Assembly: GCF_003387475.1 (NCBI RefSeq)
Contig: NZ_QUNO01000013.1
Span: forward strand, 310,001-374,000
Direction of reading: 5' to 3'
Length of the DNA stretch: 64,000 bases
From: Kutzneria buriramensis
GTDB lineage: Bacteria; Actinomycetota; Actinomycetes; Mycobacteriales; Pseudonocardiaceae
A program made the position numbers and the translations under genes. The notes under the pieces are model-generated. The model saw nothing but the letters and a program-made list of their open reading frames with translations. It made no database searches and was not told where the DNA came from. Of the stretch, positions 9,172-16,941 are shown in pieces. Every line of letters begins with the position of its first letter. Positions within the stretch are counted from its first letter, which is position 1.

Positions 9172-9201
9172 TTGACGCTCGCAAGTGAAACCGCTTACCG
9201 T
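9172..9201 (+). promoter_or_regulatory. Promoter with overlapping LacI-type operator, polysaccharide lyase gene
   Basis: TTGACG (9172-9177) and TACCGT (9196-9201) are 18 bases apart and make a good sigma-70-like promoter. GTGAAACCGCTTACCG (9185-9200) lies over the spacer and -10. It resembles the GAAACCGNTTNC operators of actinomycete LacI-family sugar regulators. This predicts derepression by a glycan-derived sugar. No lacI gene is in the window. Confidence 0.5.
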
Positions 9202-9229
9202 ATTGGCCCCTGACAGTCGGGAGACACCG

Positions 9230-11520
9230 ATGGAAGTCACCGGTCCACTGCTGTCCAGACGACTCCTCCTCGGCGCGGCCGCGGCGACCGCGGCCGCCGT
9301 CGTGACGCCGAGCCCGGCCCACGCCGCCGACGACGAGTTCGACACCCTGCGCATCCGCTGGCGGAACCTGCTCACCGGCACCGGCTTCGACGCCACCGCC
9401 CAGCCCTACGCCGGCGCGCTCGCGGCGTTGGGCAACCAGGCCACCGGCTACGCCAACACCATGACCGCCGCCCTGTGGCCCGACCTACCGCTGGGCAAGG
9501 CCTCCAACAACATCACCCAGAGCTACAAGCGGCTGGCGGCGATGGCCCTGGCCTACGCCCAGCCCGCCACCGGCGTCACCGGCGACGCCCGGCTCGGCGC
9601 GAAGATCACCGCCGGTCTCGACCAGCTCGCCGCCACCGCGTACACGGCGACGACCGCCACGTACGACAACTGGTGGGACTGGCAGATCGGCTCGCCGCAG
9701 TCCCTGCTCGACGCCTGCGTGCTGGCGTTCCCGCTGCTCTCCGCCGCCCAGGTGGCCACCTACTGCGCCGCCGTCGACCACTTCGTGCCGGACTCGGCGG
9801 TCGCCGTCTATGCCGGCACCAGCACCGGCGCCAACCGCGCGGACCTGTGCCGGGTGATCGCGCTGCGCGGGGTGCTCGGCCGGTCCTCGGCGAAGATCGC
9901 CACCGCGTCCGGCGCGCTGTCGCCGATCTTCCCGTACGTCATGACCGGCGACGGCCTGTACGCCGACGGCTCGTTCATCCAGCACACCTGGGTGCCATAC
10001 ACCAATTCCTACGGCGAGGTGATGCTCGGCGACTTCAGCCGGCTGTTCACCCTGTTCGCCGGCTCCAGCTGGGCGGTGACGGATCCGCAGCGCGGCACGG
10101 TGCTCGACTCCGTGCAGCACGCGTTCGCGCCGTTCATCGTCAACGGCCTGGCCATGGACGGCGTGTCCGGCCGCGCGATCAGCCGCGGTCTCCAGGGCTC
10201 GAACCCGACACCGCAGAGCGATCACACCCGCGGGCACCTGCTGGTCTCCGACATCCTCCGGCTGGCCGAGTCGGGCATCGGCTCGGCGCGGCAGACGGCG
10301 ACCTGGCGGTCGATGGTGAAGGGCTGGCTGCAACGGGAGAAGTTCTTGCCGTACCTCCAGGATCCCGGCGTGGGCGTGCCGGAACTGGCCCGCGCCCAGG
10401 CGCTGCTCGCGGACGCCTCGGTCGCCGGCGCGCCGGAGCCGGTCGGCCACCGGATCTTCGCGATGGACCGCTCGGTCCATCGGCGTCCACTGTGGACCGC
10501 GGCGATCAGCATGTGCTCGGCGCGCACCACGTACTACGAGAACGGCAACGGCGAGAACCTGCGCGGCTGGCACACAGGAGCCGGCATGCTCTACTGGTGG
10601 GGCGAAGAAGTCGGCAACGACCAGTATTCCGACGCCTTCTGGCCGACCGTCGACCCGTACCGGCTGCCCGGCACCACCGTGTCGACCAAGAGGCTCGCCG
10701 ACGGTTTCGGCGGCGCGTGGGGCGCGCCCAAGCCCGCCTCGACGTTCGCCGGCGGCGCCACCGACGGCACCTTCGCGGCGGTCGGCCAGGACGTCCGCGG
10801 CCTCGGCAGCACGCTGGTGGCCAAGAAGTCCTGGTTCTGCCTGGACGACATCGTCGTCTGCCTAGGGGCCGGCATCACGTGCGCCGACGGCGTGGCCGTG
10901 GAAACGATCATCGACAACCGGCGGATCACCACCGAGACGCTCTTCGTCGACGGCCAGCGGCAGTCGCGCACCGACGGCTGGACGCGGCAGATCAGCCGCG
11001 CCCGCACCGCGGTCATCGACGGCACGGCAGGCTACCTCTTCCCCGGCGGCGCGACCGTCAACGCCACGCGGATCGGCCGCACCGGGGCGTGGCACGACAT
11101 CAACACCTCCAGCAGCAGCACGCCGATCACCCGCGACTACCTCACGTTGTGGTTCGACCACGGCGTGGATCCGGTTGACGCCACGTACAGTTATGGGCTG
11201 ATGCCGGGCAGCGACCGGCCGCAACTCCGCCTGCCGCCGAAGATCATCGCCAACACCGCGACCGCGCAGGCGATCCAGGACCCGATCACCAACACCCTCG
11301 CCGCCAACTTCTTCGCCGCCGCAGCGCCAGCCCGCTGTCCGTGGACGCCCCTTGCTCCGTCCTGATCCGCCGACGCGGCGTCTACCTGACCGTCGCCGTC
11401 AGCGATCCGACCCAGGCCGGCGGCACCGTCACCGTCAGCTACGAGGGGCGCGTTCTGACCAAGGTGGACTTGACGGGAACGCGTGGCGCGAGCCAGGTCA
11501 CCACGATCAAGAGCCGGTGA
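9230..11520 (+). pseudogene. Polysaccharide lyase family 8 (hyaluronate/chondroitin/xanthan lyase type), interrupted by a frameshift
   Basis: A Tat-like signal (SRRLLLGAAAATAAA) opens the protein. The alpha/alpha toroid has the catalytic segments NWWDWQIGSPQSLLD (near residue 145) and FIQHTWVPYTNSYG (His/Tyr, near 255), and the central beta-sandwich has GENLRGWHTGAGMLYWW (near 445). The first frame stops at 11365 after 711 residues. The next frame carries the missing C-terminal domain (SVLIRRRGVYLTVAVSDP) to a TGA at 11518-11520. Restoring one G near 11321 gives FFAAGSASPLSVDAP and a 763-residue protein, the usual PL8 size. The enzyme cleaves uronic-acid polysaccharides by beta-elimination. 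Start 9230 has GGGAG upstream. The shift may be a real mutation or a sequencing error. Confidence 0.85.
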
Positions 11521-11554
11521 CTGGGAGCGAATCGTCCACTATGGAGGACGGAGC

Positions 11555-11583
11555 CCGCGCCGCCACCCGCCGTGGCGGCGCGG
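11555..11583. terminator. GC-rich hairpin after the lyase gene
   Basis: Arms 11555-11566 and 11572-11583 are fully complementary (CCGCGCCGCCAC and its partner) with a 5-base loop, 35 bases after the restored lyase stop. It is a likely terminator. The rest of 11584-11754 has no coding frame. It holds a small hairpin at 11709-11727, which may lie in the leader of the next transcript. Confidence 0.6.
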
Positions 11584-11754
11584 CCACGCTCCGCCGATCA
11601 CGAGCTTGACCGGTCGTCAACTTCCCACATAGCAACAAGTTCCCTTTGGGGCACCCGATGGGGTGGCAGGCCAAGCTGTAACCAAACGGCGCGTAACGAC
11701 CACCCCTAGCGCCGCGACGTACGGCGCACATCTCATCCATTGTGGAGGTCGACC

Positions 11755-11823
11755 ATGAGGCTGCCGGGTTCGCCCGAGTGGATCATGGCGACTCCCCCGC
11801 GTGCAGGATCAGGGGGTTGCTAG
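11755..11823 (+). CDS. 22-residue micro-ORF preceding the FAD monooxygenase
   Basis: An ATG at 11755 with GGAGG 8 bases upstream opens a 22-codon frame beginning MRLPGSPEWIM and ending GSGGC, closed by TAG at 11821-11823. The next gene's GTG follows immediately at 11824, and that gene's ribosome site (AGGGGG, 11811-11816) lies inside this frame. The pair is therefore arranged for translational coupling. Options are a leader/attenuator peptide (single Cys at the end) or a minimal peptide substrate for the downstream monooxygenase and ATP-grasp enzymes. I know no family for it, and its expression is unproven. Confidence 0.45.
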   Translation: MRLPGSPEWIMATPPRAGSGGC

Positions 11824-13065
11824 GTGGTGGCATCCGTTGCTGTCATCGGCGCCGGGCCGTACGGGCTGTCGATCGCGGCGTACTTGCACGACTACGGTGT
11901 GAACACGCGCGTGTTCGGTGTCCCGTTGGACACATGGCGTGACCACATGCCCGAGGGCATGCTGCTCAAGTCCGACGGCTTCGCGTCGAACGTGTACGCG
12001 CCCAAGGCGGTCGGCACGCTCGCGGACTACTGCCACGAGCGCGGCATTCCCTACCACGACACGGACATCCCGGTGCCACTGAAGGTGTTCAGCGACTACG
12101 CGGACGACTTCCAGCGCCGGTTCGTGCCGGGGCTGGAGGAGGTCCTCGTCACCCGCCTCGAACGGTCCGGCAAAGGTTTTCGGCTGGAGCTCGCCGACGG
12201 CCGGGAGGTGCAGGCCGACCGCGTCGTCTGCGCGGTGGGCATCACGCACTTCTCGGTGACGCCCAAGGAGCTCGCGCACCTCCCGAAGAGCCGAGTCAGC
12301 CACGCGTACGACCACCACGGCCTGAGCCGGTTCGCCGGCAAGCACGTCACCGTGCTCGGCGCCGGCGCGTCCGCGGTCGACGTGGCGGTGCTGCTGAGCG
12401 AGGCCGGCGCCACGGTGTCGGTCGTCGCGCGCGCCCCCGAGGTCAAGTTCGGCGGCAAGCCCGGGGCGCGCCTGCTCTGGGACCGCCTGCGCCACCCGTC
12501 CTCGGGCGTCGGCCCCGGCCTGCGGAACTGGCTGTGCGAGGCGATGCCGTCGCTGTTCCGGTTCCTGCCCGGAAACGCGCGGCTCAACCTGATCCGCACC
12601 CACCTCGGGCCGAAGTCGCCGTTCCACATGAAGGCCCGCTTCGACGCCGGCGTCACCACCGAGCTGGGGCAGACGATCACCGGCGCGGCCGAGGTCGACG
12701 GCAAGGTCGAGCTGAGCCTGCGCGGCTCGGACGGCCGGACCCAGACGCTGACGACCGATCACGTGCTGGCGGCCACCGGCTACTACCCGGACCTGGCGCG
12801 GCTGGAGTTCCTCAGCGACGACCTGCGGCGGTCCGTGCGCAGCCACGCGCGGATGCCCGTGCTGTCGCGGTGGTTCGAGAGCTCGGTGCCCGGCCTGTAC
12901 TTCGTCGGCCCGGCCGCGGTGAACACGTTCGGCCCGCTGATGCGCTTCATGGTCGGCGCGGAGTACGTGGCCCCGCGGGTCACCTACCGGTTGGCGCAGC
13001 AGAGCGGCGCCCAGGTGTCGGTGCGGCAGGCGCGGCCGCGCCGTAGGCGGTGGCTGGTCCGTTGA
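11824..13065 (+). CDS. FAD-dependent monooxygenase/oxidoreductase
   Basis: 413 residues. An N-terminal FAD-binding Rossmann motif (VIGAGPYGLS, residues 6-15) and a second dinucleotide motif (VLGAGASAVDVAVLL, near 177) give the two-Rossmann layout of flavoprotein monooxygenases (lysine N-hydroxylase, FMO and Baeyer-Villiger relatives). An ATGYYPD segment near 318 resembles the conserved ATGY motif of N-hydroxylases and FMOs. The GTG start at 11824 abuts the micro-ORF stop; a second GTG at 11827 is possible. The end overlaps the next gene by 16 bases. Linked to a hydrolase-ATP-grasp fusion, it likely oxygenates an amine or thioester-linked intermediate in a small biosynthetic pathway. Substrate unknown. 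Confidence 0.85.
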   Translation: MVASVAVIGAGPYGLSIAAYLHDYGVNTRVFGVPLDTWRDHMPEGMLLKSDGFASNVYAPKAVGTLADYCHERGIPYHDTDIPVPLKVFSDYADDFQRRFVPGLEEVLVTRLERSGKGFRLELADGREVQADRVVCAVGITHFSVTPKELAHLPKSRVSHAYDHHGLSRFAGKHVTVLGAGASAVDVAVLLSEAGATVSVVARAPEVKFGGKPGARLLWDRLRHPSSGVGPGLRNWLCEAMPSLFRFLPGNARLNLIRTHLGPKSPFHMKARFDAGVTTELGQTITGAAEVDGKVELSLRGSDGRTQTLTTDHVLAATGYYPDLARLEFLSDDLRRSVRSHARMPVLSRWFESSVPGLYFVGPAAVNTFGPLMRFMVGAEYVAPRVTYRLAQQSGAQVSVRQARPRRRRWLVR

Positions 13066-15044
13066 CCGTCCACGTCTCCGGTGGGGTCCGCATCGAGCGT
13101 CTCCGGGACGGCTCGAACGGCACCCTCGTCCTGGTTCCCGGGTTGGACGGCGATCCCGACGAGCTCGCCGGGGTCGTCGCCGCGTACGCCGGCACGGAAA
13201 CCCTGTACTGGGCGGCGCCGATGCTGCTCGACGGGGACGGTGAGCCGGTCGAGACCGTCGAGCGCATGGCGGAGCTGCTGGTCGCCGCGCTGGACGAGGT
13301 GGTGGCCGACGAGGACTACCATCTCGCCGGCTACTCGTTCGGCGGCCTGCTCGCGTGGGAGATGGCGCGGCAGCGGACCACGCCGGGGCACGTGTTCCTG
13401 GTCGAGGCGATCTTCGACGAGCGGTTCTGGGACCGCCGGGTGTGGCTGGGCGCGCTGCGCCACCGGATGGCCAACCAGCTCACCAGAATCGCGAAGTTGC
13501 CGCCGCGGCAAGCGATTGCGGAGTTCAGCCGGCGGGCGGAGCGGCTGCTGAAGAGGTTCGCCCGGCGCAAGGCGTCGGGCGAGGCGCAGGCGGTCTCCTC
13601 CGGCGACACCGATGCGGGCCGCCGCGCGTATCGGGCGATCGCGCAGTACAAGCCGCAGTACTACGAGGGCGCGGTGACGGTCGTCGCCGCGACCGACACC
13701 AAGCATTTCGGTTGCGACACCGCACAGATCTGGCGCGGGCTGGCCCGTCAGGAGACCGTTCGCCGGGTGGTCGGCGATCACCTCACGATCGTGAGCGATC
13801 CGAACGCGGCGGCCGCCGTCGCCGACGGCATCGCCCGCGACCTGAGCACGCGTCGGGGCCTGCGGGGCGGACTTCGTCCCGAGCCCGGCTACGAGCGCGT
13901 GCTGATCGTCTCGACCATGCGGTGGTTCTCGGCCGCCCGGCTGTCGGACGCGATGGTCGAGGCCGGCTTCAGCGTCTCGGTGTGCCGGCTGTCCGGGCAT
14001 CCGCTCGAACTGGTCGACGGGCTCGCCGGCGACTACCCGCTGCACAAGTCCCGGCCGCTGCGGTCGATCGAGGCCGCGATCCGCGCCAGCAAGCCGGATC
14101 TGGTCATGTGCGACGACGAGCGGTCGCTGGTTCTGTTGCAGCGCCTGCATTCCCGGCTGAACGGGCGGGACCCGGAGCTGGGCGAGATCCTCACGCGGTC
14201 GCTCGGACGGGTCGAGGACTGGCCGACCATGGCGTCCCGCACGGGCATCGCCATGATGGCCGACGCCGCCGGGGTTTCCGCGCCGGCGACCCAGGTCGTC
14301 AAGGATCTGAACGCGGTGCGGGAGTGGGTGGACAAGCACGGGCTGCCGGCGATGCTCAAGACCGACGGCAGCTCGGGCGGCCGGGGCGTCGCGCCGGTGG
14401 GCGAGCGTTCCGCGCTGGAACCGATCTGGCGCGCCCTGTCCAGCCCGCCGACGCCGCTCGTGGCGGTCAAGCGGGCGCTGGTGAACCGGGAGCTCCAGTC
14501 GTTCGCGGCGTTCGCGTTGCGCCGGCGGCCCACTGTGAACGTGCAGGAGTTCCGGCTCGGGCGGGACGCCATCACGACCGTGTTCTGCCACAAGGGAGAG
14601 GTGCTCGCCTCGACCTGCCTGGAGATCGTGCTCGCGTCCGAGGCGCGGGGGCCGTCGGCCGTCGTGCGGGTGGTCGACCATCCCGGCATGGCCGACGCGG
14701 CGCGGCAGATCGTGCGGCGGTTCGGGCTGAGCGGCTTCTACGGCCTCGACTTCGTGCTGGACGAGGCCGACACGGCCTGGCTGGTCGAGCTCAACGCCCG
14801 CATCACGCCGACCTGCCACCTGCTGCTGGACGCGCCGCGCCCGGTGGGTCAGGTGATCGCGCTGTTCCCCTTCGAGCGGCCCAAGGATCCCGGGCTGGCG
14901 GCGTACAGCGAATGCGTCGACGTGCCGGTGCGGGCCCCGCTCCTGGTGGAACGAGGCCAGCAACTCGCCGCCCGACAGCACCATCCGGTTCGGCGGCGGG
15001 TGCGGGAGTGGACCAGCCGCACCCGGGCCGAACTGCCGCTCTAG
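13050..15044 (+). CDS. Fused alpha/beta-hydrolase (thioesterase-like) and ATP-grasp ligase
   Basis: 664 residues in two parts. Residues about 20-240 are an alpha/beta hydrolase of thioesterase type, with the nucleophile elbow GYSFGG near 94. Residues about 285-625 form an ATP-grasp ligase: a preATP-grasp Rossmann part (RVLIVSTMRWFSAARLSDAM), the ATP-binding core (AMLKTDGSSGGRGV near 436) and the Mg-binding end (WLVELNARITPTCHLLLD near 577). ATP-grasp enzymes join a carboxylate, via acyl phosphate, to an amine or thiol. Fusion to a thioesterase-like domain is unusual. The GTG start at 13050 overlaps the monooxygenase; a TTG at 13062 is an alternative. The stop lies exactly at the edge of a MITE-like element. 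Confidence 0.85.
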   Translation: MAGPLTVHVSGGVRIERLRDGSNGTLVLVPGLDGDPDELAGVVAAYAGTETLYWAAPMLLDGDGEPVETVERMAELLVAALDEVVADEDYHLAGYSFGGLLAWEMARQRTTPGHVFLVEAIFDERFWDRRVWLGALRHRMANQLTRIAKLPPRQAIAEFSRRAERLLKRFARRKASGEAQAVSSGDTDAGRRAYRAIAQYKPQYYEGAVTVVAATDTKHFGCDTAQIWRGLARQETVRRVVGDHLTIVSDPNAAAAVADGIARDLSTRRGLRGGLRPEPGYERVLIVSTMRWFSAARLSDAMVEAGFSVSVCRLSGHPLELVDGLAGDYPLHKSRPLRSIEAAIRASKPDLVMCDDERSLVLLQRLHSRLNGRDPELGEILTRSLGRVEDWPTMASRTGIAMMADAAGVSAPATQVVKDLNAVREWVDKHGLPAMLKTDGSSGGRGVAPVGERSALEPIWRALSSPPTPLVAVKRALVNRELQSFAAFALRRRPTVNVQEFRLGRDAITTVFCHKGEVLASTCLEIVLASEARGPSAVVRVVDHPGMADAARQIVRRFGLSGFYGLDFVLDEADTAWLVELNARITPTCHLLLDAPRPVGQVIALFPFERPKDPGLAAYSECVDVPVRAPLLVERGQQLAARQHHPVRRRVREWTSRTRAELPL

Positions 15045-15205
15045 GGGTGTCCCGTGGATCGTGGTCGATGAGAGTCGGGATCGAGGTGGTTCCTGGCGGC
15101 GCTGCGAGAACGGCCTCATACCGGGCGTATTCGGACGTTTTCGCGGTGCCGTCAGGGGGCGCGTCGGCGCGGCTGTCGCGGTCCTGATTCACGGGACACC
15201 CGCTA
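15042..15205. mobile_element. MITE-like inverted-repeat element between convergent stop codons
   Basis: The 12-bp perfect inverted repeats GGGTGTCCCGTG (15045-15056) and its complement (15190-15201) bound about 157 bases. CTA lies on both outer sides (15042-15044 and 15203-15205), fitting a short target duplication. The left CTAG is the stop of the ATP-grasp gene and the right CTAG is the stop of the convergent NTF2-like gene. This suggests insertion into an originally overlapping stop palindrome. No transposase is inside. A 39-codon frame (15068-15187) occupies the interior but has no ribosome site. It could instead be a very long-looped terminator. Confidence 0.45.
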
Positions 15206-15568
15206 GCCCTGGTACCCCGAGCAGGCGATGCGGATGGTGTCGATCCGGCCGTCCCGCTCGGTGTAGTAGGCCTGCTGCTCGACCAGGCGGTCGGTGCCGG
15301 CGCCACGCACGCGGAACCGGTATCCGACCTCCTGGCAGTCGCCGACCTGTCCGGTGCTCAGCGACGTCAGCTCGATCTCGCCCTGGTGGGTCCCGAACCA
15401 GGGGCCGAGGATGATCTTGTCGACGACCTCGTCGGCGTCGGTGGACGTCCAGTGGCGTCCCGGGGTGACCGCCGAGAACTCGACGGAGTCGGCCAGCACG
15501 GCGCGCAGCGCCGTGGCGTCCTGCGCGGCGATGGCCCGCGCGAACAGTTCGCCCTGTGTGGTGGTCAT
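15203..15568 (-). CDS. NTF2-like/SnoaL-like protein
   Basis: 121 residues with the start (ELFARAIAAQDATALRAVLADSVEF) and end (TERDGRIDTIRIACSGY) typical of the cone-shaped NTF2/SnoaL fold. That fold hosts polyketide cyclases, isomerases and many uncharacterised ligand-binding proteins. The start at 15568 has GAGGAAC 7-13 bases upstream. It lies 15 bases after a small upstream frame, so the two are probably cotranscribed. Catalytic identity cannot be read from the fold. Confidence 0.8.
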   Translation of the reverse strand: MTTTQGELFARAIAAQDATALRAVLADSVEFSAVTPGRHWTSTDADEVVDKIILGPWFGTHQGEIELTSLSTGQVGDCQEVGYRFRVRGAGTDRLVEQQAYYTERDGRIDTIRIACSGYQG

Positions 15569-15583
15569 GGCGGCGGTTCCTCA

Positions 15584-15724
15584 TCAGTTCTGGGAGTGGC
15601 CATCAGGCACACTCCTGGTGGTAGCCGACCAGTGGGTGAGCACTCCGTGTTCCCGGACCGTGAGTCCTGCTGAAAGACGGTGCCCCGCCGGAAGGCCGGG
15701 AGAGTTGATCGCTGCTCGCATCAT
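15584..15724 (-). CDS. Small hypothetical peptide (45-46 residues) upstream of the NTF2-like gene
   Basis: Two adjacent ATGs (15724 and 15721) follow a strong AGGAG. The second, at 6-base spacing, is the better start. The frame begins MRAAINSPGLPAG, contains a TVREHGVLTHWS segment and ends VPDGHSQN at a TGA at 15584, only 15 bases before the next start. The strong ribosome site and tight spacing support translation. I recognise no family and see no signal peptide or membrane segment. The 5' region to 15874 holds only hairpins. Confidence 0.4.
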   Translation of the reverse strand: MMRAAINSPGLPAGHRLSAGLTVREHGVLTHWSATTRSVPDGHSQN

Positions 15725-15874
15725 GAGCTCCTCTCGCAGGTTTCCGACACCGGCAAGCGTCGCCTGCCGGCGGGTCCCGTCGCATGGGGCGCTCGCCCCA
15801 TCTTCGACACGGGGAAGGGGGCTTTCCCCGCGTCGACCGCACGGATGTCGACCGGTAGGCCTCGTCACGACCAC

Positions 15875-15912
15875 GATTCGGCCCTCTGGCGAGTCCGCCA
15901 GAGGGCCGAATC
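15875..15912. terminator. Perfect 17-bp hairpin terminator of the ricin-lectin gene
   Basis: Arms 15875-15891 and 15896-15912 (GATTCGGCCCTCTGGCG and its complement) have a 4-base loop. It lies 12 bases beyond the stop of the minus-strand lectin gene and is its likely terminator. Confidence 0.8.
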
Positions 15913-15924
15913 CTTACCATGACG

Positions 15925-16461
15925 CTAGAGACCGAACCAGTACTGCTTCCAGCCCAGAACGCAGTCCGACTGCGCCAACAGCACACCCTTCTGGGTGGCC
16001 CATCCCGGAACTTCCACACACCTGTTGCTGTCGAGGTTTATCAACCATTTTGCCCCGGTCGAGTTGGCGCCCGGGTCGAAAGTCTTCCAATGCTGCCTGG
16101 AGTCCCCATAGTTGCAGCTCGAGTGCTCAATCAGCGCACCGTTCTCCAACCCGGTCAGAAGGCAATCACCGTTACCCTGATTCTGCAAGAGGAAATCGTC
16201 GTCGCCGCTCACCTGAAGTTTCGTGAACAGTTGCGCCGGCGAGCTGTTGCAGTCCCACTGCTGGGCCAGCGAGTTGACCCCCCACATGTCCATGCACTTG
16301 CTGCTCCACCTGCTGACAATAGCCCCCCACGCATCAACGACATGCGCCTTGCCCGGCACGGCCCGGTCGGCCGCCGCCGGGATCGACGTCGCGGTTGTCG
16401 AGAGCAACACTGCCAGCACGGCCACAACGACCGCGGTGAAATCTCTCCAGCTCTTCCCCAT
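15925..16461 (-). CDS. Secreted ricin-type (RICIN) lectin domain protein
   Basis: 178 residues: a Sec signal peptide (FTAVVVAVLAVLLSTTA, cut near AAADRAVPG), then one beta-trefoil. Repeated cysteine/tryptophan blocks are visible (SKCMDMWGV, QQWDCN, GDCLLTG, SRQHWK, NRCVEVPGW, WKQYWFG). The Q-x-W-like positions match carbohydrate-binding R-type lectin domains. No catalytic domain is attached. The start at 16461 has GAAGG 5 bases upstream; a longer frame to 16536 lacks support. Base composition is visibly lower in GC than the neighbours, as is its upstream region, which suggests separate ancestry. Confidence 0.8.
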   Translation of the reverse strand: MGKSWRDFTAVVVAVLAVLLSTTATSIPAAADRAVPGKAHVVDAWGAIVSRWSSKCMDMWGVNSLAQQWDCNSSPAQLFTKLQVSGDDDFLLQNQGNGDCLLTGLENGALIEHSSCNYGDSRQHWKTFDPGANSTGAKWLINLDSNRCVEVPGWATQKGVLLAQSDCVLGWKQYWFGL

Positions 16462-16941
16462 TTTGGCCTTCTTTTGTGTACCTGTCGTAGGACGAGTGGC
16501 CTCAGCCTTCACGGCAGCGTGGCGCAGAGTGAACACCGAGTCTCATTGTCAGACAATCTCTCACGGTAGAACCGGAAGAGCCTTGCCATCCACCGTGCGC
16601 CCGTATTGCCGCACACCGGCCACATTCGTGGTGATACTCGCGCCACCCGGTCGAGACAAGAGGCAAAGTGTGGCAAAGTGTCGACCTTGACGCCACGTGG
16701 CCACACAATTGTTTGTACCTGCAATTGAAAGTCACCAGAACGGTCACCAACGATCTGGCGGCAACCGAAAAAAGGGACAGCTGACCGGCACAGCTCGGCC
16801 ACCATCACGATTCACTCCCGGACTTGGCATCGGGGGCAAAATTCGCCCTGCCACGCGCGACACTGACCTGCCCTTTTCGGCTCATGCGTCCAAGCCACGT
16901 CGCTGGATGCCTGGTGGCCGAAGCCCCTTCCCTGCATCACT
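16462..16941. promoter_or_regulatory. 480-base low-GC intergenic region upstream of the lectin gene
   Basis: I see no coding frame with plausible codon bias. The stretch contains a tandem 10-base repeat GGCAAAGTGT at 16662-16671 and 16672-16681, about 200 bases upstream of the lectin start, which could bind a regulator. The next gene to the right is also on the minus strand and ends at 16942, so promoter function here serves the lectin gene only. Confidence 0.3.

Noticed and set aside
15068..15187. A 39-codon frame inside the inverted-repeat element
   Set aside because: No ribosome site, the opposite strand is equally open, and the flanking terminal repeats explain the region better as a MITE-like element.
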